This document shows, piece by piece, positions 56,701-64,000 of a stretch of DNA of 64,000 nucleotides. Where the stretch lies: positions 2,600,266-2,664,265 of the forward strand of contig NW_024045133.1 in the NCBI RefSeq assembly GCF_012273895.1, read 5' to 3'. Every line of letters begins with the position of its first letter. The first letter of the stretch is position 1. The stretch is from Zerene cesonia (taxonomy: Eukaryota > Arthropoda > Insecta > Lepidoptera > Pieridae). The notes under the pieces were generated by a model that was given only the letters and a program-made list of their open reading frames with translations, was not told the DNA's origin and searched no databases. The position numbers were made by a program, and so were the translations under genes.

Positions 56701-59700
56701 CTCCAACCAATACCGTGGTACGAACATAATGGGTGTAGTGAGATTCCAACAAACGGAGCAGGGGCCGCTCATTGCGGATGTCTGCATAGACGGACTTACA
56801 CCCGGTGAGCATGGGCTGCATGTGCACGATACGGGCGATTTGAGTGAGGTGAGTTGGTTGATTGATTGATTTGAAAGAAAAAAAGAAAGAAGATACATTT
56901 ATTTGGCGACATGAAACACAAAAACACAGATGAAATAAAAAATAATAAAATAAACAACTAAAACAAAAGTAAATAATAATAGAAAAGAGAAAAAAAGTAC
57001 AACAATAGCGTGTCCCACAGTACCGCCAAAAAGGATCTAGTTCAGCTTGTGCCAGGCGTTTGCCTGGCGCTGGTTTCCAACTAGATTCTAAGTTGTTCCG
57101 ACTCACGGATGCAAAACGACGCATATGTCTATGTCATATATAAATAATAATAAAAAATAGTGTGTACTTAAAATAAGATAAACATTTATATATATACATA
57201 CATAAATATCCACATATAGCAATAAATCCATAAATTACTTAAACATAGACTCATATTAAAAATATTAGTAATTATTGACATACTATAGAGAAAAAAAACA
57301 AATAAATGAATCAATAATTAAATAAATAAATAAATGAAAGCACAGAACTGGACATTAGTCTACTGATTGATTGATGATTGTTTTTTGTAAATCGCTGGTT
57401 GGTGATTTTGATTGATTGATTGATTTGGTTGATTATACGTTGAACTGGAGCTTGATTGATTGATTTATTGATGGTTAAAGTTTATGTACTTCGACCTTTT
57501 ATAATTTTTAAATTTATTAGGGGTCATTAAGTAAAAATATTTAATTACTAGCTACGCTCCGCGGTTTCATGTAACTGCGATATATCCGGATAAAAAAATT
57601 GTCTTTGTGTTATGCCAGTTGTCCAGCTCTCTATGTACCAAATTTCATTGCAATCGGTTCAGTAGTTTTTGCATTAAAGACAAACATACACATGCACATA
57701 CAACCATGCTCACAAACTTTCGCATTTATTATATTAGTAGGATAAATAAAATTCAAAAAAAAATATCGTCACGTTTTTTATTCACAATGGTTGGATGGAT
57801 GGATGGTTGGTTTACATAAACTATGGCGATTGTTTATTAAACTATTTATTCACTGCTTTTTTTAATTTTTTTTTTCACCTTTTTTGACTAAACGCAACGT
57901 TGCAGGGTTGCAAATCGATAGGGGGTCATTTCAACCCCCACAAGTCACCCCACGGGGGTCCATTAGACCCACCTGAGAAGAGACACGCGGGCGACTTGGG
58001 TAATATTATAGCGGACGACACTGGAAGAGCTACCTTTAGAATACTGGACAATGTGCTTAAGGTGGGTGGATATAAAACCGGTTTTCTTATTTAAATCTTG
58101 TTTTTATTTAAAGTTACTTCATACTTGGATTGCAAGATGAACTTTAGCTATGTGGGAATTAGAAAGAAAGAAAGAAAGAAAGAAATAATGTGTATTTAAC
58201 ACCACCACATTTACACACAGTTAAATTAAAATTAAAATTAAAAAGTGAACTTATGACTAAATGGTGTGGTGATAAAAAGGGTAACTACTCAGCATGTGCT
58301 ACGCGTAATGCGCAGCGCTGATTTTCAGTAGCCCCTTGTTGGAGTGCCAGTCAGAAGAAATAAACATACATGCATACATTATATAAACAATACAAACATA
58401 CTTATAGATATTTTAAAAGCAAATTGGTATTTAAACTAAATATTATGTATTAGTAGGAAAAAAATGGTAAAATGTTTCATGATTAACAGATTTTCATGTA
58501 AAATCAAGAAATAAAAACATAACAATTTATGCTTGTTTATGATCATTTTTATTGTGATTCGTTAAAAATCTGAATATATTTTACAATATACAAATACCGA
58601 AATGCCTTCAAATTGTCAATGTTAGACCAATTTTTTAGTTTTATTGGGACAAATTTTAATGGATTTAATAAGATGAATTCATGATTCGTGAAATTATCAT
58701 GAAATTATTGCAATGGCACTCCTCCTTGATAAGTGTTTGAATTAAATCTGTCCTTAATTAAAGTCTTAATATGTCCCATATTCAAATTTAATCAAAAGGA
58801 GTCGGTTACATACAAACATACAGGTGAAGCGATATTGTAAAATTAAGTCATGGTTGTTGAAGTATAGTACAGTTAGACATAAAAAATGATATATAAACAA
58901 AAAAAGATATTTTTTTTATAGTTATTGGTATAAATATACAGTTTATTAAGATTATAAATTTAAATATAATAGGAATTGTAATAAGTGGTTAACTGTATCG
59001 AAATGTAAACGTTTTATATGATTGAGGTCTGAACACTAAAATAATTATGTAAGCTCTAATATCAATGTATCAAATATTATGTATTTAATTTAAATAAATA
59101 AATATATACGTTTGTCAGGTATCGGACATAGTGGGTAGGTCGATAGCTGTGACGTCACGCTGTGACGACATGGGCCGGGGTTCCGGCCCGCTGTCCAAAG
59201 TCAATGGGGATAGCGGGGAGCCGTGAGTATTTGGTTTTTTTTGTTAGCTGTGTGAGTGAGTGGGTATTTGGGTTATTTTTTGGTTGACCGAAAGTGTGAG
59301 TTGGTATTTGGGTTCTTTTTGGTATACCAAATGAGTAACCCAAATCTGTATTTGATTTAGTTTTGGTTAACCGAGTGAGTGAGTATTTGGGTTTTTTAGG
59401 TTATTGGAGTGAGTGGGTTTATTTAATTTTTGGTTTGGGGTAAAAATTTCACTACTACCCTCATTGTACTATTTTATATTTAACGAAGGTAGTTTGTTCT
59501 GAATGTTAACTTAGGGTAGTTGGCATACAACATTACAATAAGAGAAAACATGATACAAATCAGTTGTACATCTTGGTTTAATCTGAAGAATTTGTCTGTA
59601 TGTTTGTTTGTTTGAACGCGCTAACCAAAGGAACCACTGGACCGATTTAAAAAATTCCTTCAGTGTTAGGTAGCCCATTTGTTAAAGAAGGCCTTAGGTT

Positions 59701-60366
59701 TTAGGCGAGTACTACGTGGGTAAAACCGCGCGCACAGCTCTATACTTTTATAGTGTTTGGGGCCAAATTGGTAACAAAACACGTGGCTTGATGCAATCAC
59801 TTTTATTGTCCGTAGCAAACTGACAAGCGTTGAAACATGATTTTAGTACTACCCACATGTATACACTACAACTTTATGGTTAAAAAAACAGCTAGTATGG
59901 TTTATGATTTTATTCTATAGCTTGTTTATGCTTATTAGTTAGTATTTTCTTGTGTTTGATTTCACGCGAGTATTATACATTTAGAAATTAAAAACTTTTT
60001 AACGGATTTAAAACGCGATTTATCCATTATACATACAGACAGTACAGTCTCCCCGTGACCACGCTCGCTGCAAAGTGTTCGAAATGTCGGGTTAATAATA
60101 TAATGAATAAATCGCGTTTTAAATCCGTTAAAAAGTTTTTTAATTTCTAGCTCTATACTTTATGATTGTATCATTTTGATTCTAGCATCGCGTGCGGCAT
60201 TATAGCGCGTTCCGCTGGAATATTCCAGAATCCGAAACGGATATGCGCGTGCGACGGCGTCGTCGTCTGGGATGAAAAGGACCGGCCGTTGGCGGGAAAA
60301 GGGCGCAGGAAGTGTTGCGACGCGCAGGAGAACGGGCACGAGGTGAAGCAGTGCTGTAAAGTGTAG
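53775..60366 (+). CDS. CCS: copper chaperone for superoxide dismutase (CCS), 7 exons
   Basis: CCS loads copper into Cu/Zn superoxide dismutase in the cytosol and oxidises its disulfide. Exons: 53775-53789, 55085-55177, 56043-56154, 56676-56848, 57906-58061, 59119-59222, 60186-60366 (stop TAG); 277 residues, all phases consistent, close to human CCS (274). Domain 1 (exons 1-3) has the HMA-like spacing but no MxCxxC: the position reads VLLDLGPHPDEK. Domain 2 is SOD-like: GEHGLHVHDTGDLSEGC, GGHFNPHKSPHGGP, RHAGDLGN, GDSGEPIACGIIARSAG, so the SOD zinc-site residues are kept. Domain 3 keeps C-A-C (RICACDGVVVWDEKDRPLAG) and has a Cys-rich tail. Start ATG 53775 gives the short first exon MLTSK. Insect CCS proteins such as Drosophila's also lack MxCxxC, as far as I recall. 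Confidence 0.93.
54085..54275 (+). mobile_element. Lep1-like Helitron in CCS intron 1
   Basis: ATAAATGCGACAGTCTC to CGGCGTGAAGCTAG. Confidence 0.72.
54719..54857 (+). mobile_element. short interspersed element A
   Basis: Copy in CCS intron 1 with the 5' head missing; ends TTATTTCTTTCTTTC. Confidence 0.8.
55250..55332 (-). mobile_element. SINE family C tail fragment
   Basis: (CATCAT)n TGCCCATATATGTTCGCAC to GGTTCAGGCCATAATCC only. Confidence 0.7.
55797..55985 (+). repeat. dispersed repeat, one of an inverted pair
   Basis: GTGCGATTCACACACGATAG to TGCATCAGGTTTGAAATCAC. Its reverse complement is at 61683-61862. Confidence 0.8.
56370..56645 (+). mobile_element. SINE family B in CCS intron 3
   Basis: TGTGGGAGTCGAGCCTGCTT to CTCAGTTGCCCGCTATTAT then an A run; its tail ends about 20 nt before the CCS exon 4 acceptor. 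Partial copies also at 7250-7500, 47495-47640, 55590-55790 and 60955-61075. Confidence 0.78.
57548..57742 (-). mobile_element. Lep1-like Helitron in CCS intron 4
   Basis: CTAGCTACGCTCCGCGGTTT to TTATTATATTAGTAGGAT. Confidence 0.75.
58161..58341 (-). mobile_element. short interspersed element A
   Basis: Copy in CCS intron 5 with a long (GAAA)n end and the full head ...GGGGCTACTGAAAATCAG on the minus strand. Confidence 0.85.
59960..60155. repeat. fold-back element, longer arms
   Basis: Arms from TTTAGAAATTAAAAACTTTT through AACGGATTTAAAACGCGATT are repeated inverted at 60100-60152, with the same central block (CAGTCTCCCCGTGACCAC). Lies in CCS intron 6, about 30 nt upstream of the last exon. 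Confidence 0.78.
60186..60366 (+). CDS. CCS: CCS last exon with CxC motif and cysteine-rich tail
   Basis: After the conserved RICACDG and AGKGR the protein continues RKCCDAQENGHEVKQCCKV and stops. Human CCS ends in a non-cysteine tail. Two CC pairs plus a His are unusual and could bind Cu(I). The exon is GC-rich compared with its surroundings. Confidence 0.9.
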
Positions 60367-61269
60367 TTTATTTGTGCGTTTGTGTGTGTATAGAGATGGA
60401 AAAGTAGGAGAAAACACATGGTTTTTTTTTTTTGTATTTATTGACTTATACGTTTACTTTGGCTGTTGTGGGCATGTGCAAAAATGTTATTTGACTAGCG
60501 ATACGACCCGGGTTCGACCGTGGTACATATATAACCTATAGAACTCAGGATTACGTGTATAATTTTTAAAATCGGTTCAGTTATTCTTGAGGTATGCGCA
60601 GCTAACAAACAGCTAAACAAACAATTCCATGCATTAATTATTCTTTGTTTAAAGAATCGACAACCCTTCAAGTTAAAATCTATACTAATATTATAAAGCT
60701 GAAGAGTTTATTTGTTTGTTTGAACGCGCCAATCTCCGGAACTACTGGTCCGTTTTGAAAAATTCTTACAGTTTTAAATAGCCCATTTATTGAGGAAGGC
60801 TATATATGACCACGGGCGAAGCCGGAGGAGATATATGTGAATAAAAAAAAAATGGTAAAAAAAAAATACATATTCTTAAAGAGCGAGTAAGTTATTTATT
60901 TTTTAAATTGTTACTTAAATTTACTATTATCATAACCACAAACCAAATGACTAACTGGTAAGCGATCAGCAGCCCGTGAACAGAGCAGAGGTAGGTAGAG
61001 CGTTGCCGGATTTTAAAGGGGTAAGGATAAGGAAAGGGTTGATAACGGGAATAAGGGAATAAACTGGGAACGGGATGGATGATGTTCTCGTATGTCCAGA
61101 CATCGTGGGTTTGTGGAATGTTAGTGCGATGGCGCTTTTTAACATAATTTTATCTTCTAGATTAAGATACCTGTGATAAAATGGATTGGGATAGCTTGTA
61201 AGGCGTATAATTTTTAGTTTTATAGCATTGAAATGCTTTATAAATGAGAAATTTTGAAAGAAGAGAAAA

Positions 61270-61420
61270 AAATTGATCACGAGGCGGGATTCGAACCTAG
61301 CCTCTCGGCCACCCGTGATTCCGCCACAGTAACCGAATCTCTTCTACTCTTTCGGTTTCATGTGCCTAAGGGACCCCCCGCGCCATCTATTGAGATGATT
61401 AAGAACCATCACAACCAATA
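61270..61420 (-). mobile_element. tRNA-like repeat (Leu/Ser-type head)
   Basis: The minus strand carries TGGCCGAGAGGC followed closely by GGTTCGAATCCCGCC. The A-to-B distance is far too short for a tRNA gene, so this is a degenerate SINE. Confidence 0.5.
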
Positions 61421-61682
61421 CGAAACATTATTTCAATGATTGCAATATTGTATCGTGATCAATTTTTTTTCTATCTTTTCAAAATTTCTCGGGTTTATAA
61501 TTTTGAATTATAATTTGAAATTAATCAAAATTGTGATGAAATACCAAATATATCTTTCCATGTATAATGAGGTTGTATGTTATTTACTGTTTTTATTTGG
61601 GCTAAATAAATGATGCAATAATTGTTTTGTTTTTTATATCATACATGTATTTTTAATACATATTTTTGAAGTGAAATCTTTA

Positions 61683-61862
61683 GAATCGTTGTGATTTCAA
61701 ACCTGATGCAACGGAAAAACGACAGGTAAGAGACACAAATACAAAAATGTGTAGAATGAAGCTGGCAAAGAATGAGACAGAAATATACATACTATTTTAT
61801 TCATTCTTTTGTCGATTTACGGAAGTTTCACTTCTATCATGTGTGAATCGCACACACACCTT
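61683..61862 (-). repeat. dispersed repeat, inverted partner of 55797-55985
   Basis: GTGATTTCAAACCTGATGCA to ATGTGTGAATCGCACACACA; about 85-90% alike by eye. The pair brackets CCS exons 3-7. Confidence 0.8.
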
Positions 61863-62267
61863 TTTTTTTGTATTTCAACTTGTATAACACTATAGTATAT
61901 ATAGGTTTTATATTTCACTAGCTTTTCTCACGCGGCTTCGCTCGTGATCTATAAAGATTTGTAATTTTTTTACGCACTGAAAATGAGGTGGATATTTGTA
62001 AACACATATCCAATGAAATCTCATTCAATTACGAAACGATTTTTCCGGGTTAGATAGCTCTATCACTAAATTATATTTTTCAAATAAAATACAGCCCGTT
62101 AGTTGAAACTAGCATTTGTCTATCACCATATTAAATATTGTGAAAATCTGCCGAGCGGTTTTAAGGATGGATATTTAAAATTTCATAGAAGTCACTCACA
62201 CAAATTCACCAAAATCGATTCGGCCTTTACGTATTCAGTTGCGATGTGCAAAACGAACAACCATATT

Positions 62268-62465
62268 AATCTTATTTAGCAGCACAGCCGAAACTACTAG
62301 ACCGATCGGGCTGAAATTTGGCATGCAGATAGTCACTACGATTTAAGCATCTGTTAAGAAAGGATTGTTATAAATTCTTCCCCCAAGGGGATAAAATAGG
62401 GGATGACAGTTTGTACCATAATAATTTAATTAACCACGCGGGTCAAGCCACGGGCAACAGTTAGT
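62268..62465 (+). mobile_element. Helitron-like repeat, third subfamily
   Basis: Core CAGCACAGCCGAAACTACTA and GGCATGCAGATAGTC, ending near CAACAGTTAG. Confidence 0.6.
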
Positions 62466-62757
62466 CTAGCATAAATCTACGAAATTTTTATTCGCCGTAT
62501 AAATTTTCAAATATTCTACTGCGAATATTTAATGTTTGCTTTACATACGAACTACTGAATCGATTAAATTGAAATTTCACACAGGGTAGATTATAACATA
62601 AAATAAGCATTCTATCATCTATAGGACAGTATCCAGTATTTTACGTCAGTGTATAAGTATATATAACAGAAATCACTACTATTATTATTAATTTTTTTTT
62701 TTCTCTAAAACCTTAATTTTTGCTCACCCTCCTCTTCGAAAATGTTTCTCTTCTTAT

Positions 62758-62880
62758 TTATACGGTGGTCTGGAAGAGATCGCTACCTAGCGATAAGACC
62801 GCCATTTGTACATGTCTTCTCTTTTGTTTGTGTTTATCTATGTATTCCTGTAAATTCTTGTGTGCAATAAAGTGTTATCT
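62758..62880 (+). mobile_element. LINE 3' end
   Basis: GGTCTGGAAGAGATCGCTAC and AGCGATAAGACCGCC, ending TGTGCAATAAAGTG then (TATC)n. Confidence 0.65.
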
Positions 62881-63687
62881 AGCTATCTATCTATCTAGCC
62901 TGTACTAAATAAAGAACAACATTTATGTGAAAAACACTTTTTCAACTTTTACTATGAACACAGCGCGTATGTTTCTTCAAATTTGAATTATTTGAAAATA
63001 CCTGAAACAATATTATTAACAAATATTATATTTTCATACATTCTCATAAAAAAAAAAATTTAAACCACATGGCAAGCAACAGCTTTCAAATAGAGAGAGA
63101 ATCATAAAAATCGGTGCATCCAATAAATAGTCACAATGTAAGAAATACGAGTAAATACAGATCAGTTGACAACCTCCTCTTATAAGTCAGTTAATTTTCT
63201 ACTAGTATTATATACGCAAGATACAATGATGGTACAAGATGGAGGGGGCTTTTACCCATAAGGGGCCACCTAACAAGGAATAAATAAAAATTAAAAAAAT
63301 AAATAAATAAATAACAAAAAAAAATGTATAATCAAAATATATATGTATTTATTTATTGTAAGGTGGAAATAAATAAAGCTTAAAAAAAAATTATACACGT
63401 GAGTGTTCGTAACAATGAATGTAACTCTGTTTTGAACCCTTTACGCGAAAACCACTGAACCGATATTGATGATACTCGGCAGCGATGTAGCTCATGTACC
63501 AGAATAATACATGAGCTATGAAAACACTTTCTTTTGCCCGCGCTTTCGTCTATGTACAAATTGTTAATATGACAAAATATATATTGACCACTGAAAATCA
63601 GTGATACCATCTTATACTCAGCTGGCACCTTTCAACATCATTGCCACATACCACCTAGTGAACAAACACTAGATGATGCTTACATAA

Positions 63688-63902
63688 GTGAAGTCCCGTG
63701 TCCCCTAGTGGGGTATGGGGCAGATGATGTACATCTGTTTCACTGATCGATTTTTCTTTTAGGGACAAGAAGGTGATCAACCTTCTGTGTCCTGCCAGAC
63801 CGAGACATGCTTTTTTTGTGCGTCCCCACCGGGAATTGAACCCAGGACCCCTCGGTTCTACGCTCAGGCTCAGGTTAACCACTGTACCAAGGAGGCGGTC
63901 AG
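63688..63902 (-). mobile_element. tRNA-derived SINE family D
   Basis: Reverse copy from GAAGTCCCGTGTCCCCTAGT to CTGTACCAAGGAGGCGGTC; flanked by CTAGATGATGCTTACATAA and CAGATGATGCTTACATAATA, a likely target duplication of about 15 bp (AGATGATGCTTACATAA). Confidence 0.85.
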
Positions 63903-64000
63903 ATGATGCTTACATAATATATTATGTTTAATTTTTTTGTTTTCTTTTTTCTCTTTCTGTTTGTTGTTTTTTTTTTTTTATAGTTCTAGTTCTCTATCTA

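Larger units (their letters stand above)
60367..64000. other. intergenic, downstream of CCS; repeats only
   Basis: Helitron-like pieces (60500-60835, 62268-62465), SINE B fragment (60955-61075), tRNA-like SINE (61270-61420), inverted repeat partner (61683-61862), LINE 3' end (62758-62880), SINE D (63688-63902). No coding exon recognised. Confidence 0.65.

Overview
The window is nuclear DNA from an insect, almost certainly a moth or butterfly (Lepidoptera). Evidence: short exons with GT-AG introns, an AT-rich background, and dense non-autonomous Helitrons (TC...CTAG ends with a CG-rich 3' hairpin) and tRNA-derived SINEs of the kind common in lepidopteran genomes. There are no bacterial operons, CRISPR arrays or genuine tRNA/rRNA genes. 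Three runs of exactly 1000 N (5969-6968, 13626-14625, 16076-17075) are scaffold gaps.

Region 1 (1864-29500, minus strand) is one glycoside hydrolase family 38 gene related to lysosomal alpha-mannosidase. I could place 18 coding exons whose splice phases all agree and which encode about 1175 residues. Two exons (14840-14973 and 15692-15828) lie on the PLUS strand, in the 1450-bp contig between two N gaps. Turning that contig round restores a continuous reading frame, so it is very probably mis-oriented in the scaffold. Several catalytic residues of the family are substituted, including the general acid/base aspartate, so the product may be a pseudoenzyme. One intron carries a decayed BEL/Pao LTR retrotransposon (19881-27451, ATATT target duplication) that itself holds nested insertions.

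Region 2 (29501-37080) has no gene I can support; it is AT-rich and packed with SINEs and Helitrons.

Region 3 (37081-52446, plus strand) is a large gene of at least ten exons and at least 2565 residues, dominated by one 6.3-kb exon. That exon encodes about 20 degenerate copies of a 36-37-residue repeat and then a Ser/Gln-rich repeat block. The last exons recall, weakly, the C-terminal region of Zasp/PDLIM muscle Z-disc proteins. The 5' exon(s) were not found. I regard this as the least described gene in the window.

Region 4 (53775-60366, plus strand) is a complete seven-exon copper chaperone for superoxide dismutase (CCS, 277 residues). It lacks the MxCxxC motif of domain 1, keeps the CxC motif of domain 3, and ends in a cysteine-rich tail.

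Region 5 (60367-64000) and nearly all introns hold only repeats: Helitrons, several SINE families, fold-back elements, LINE 3' ends and microsatellites. The three host genes have no evident functional link; this is ordinary eukaryotic gene order, not an operon.
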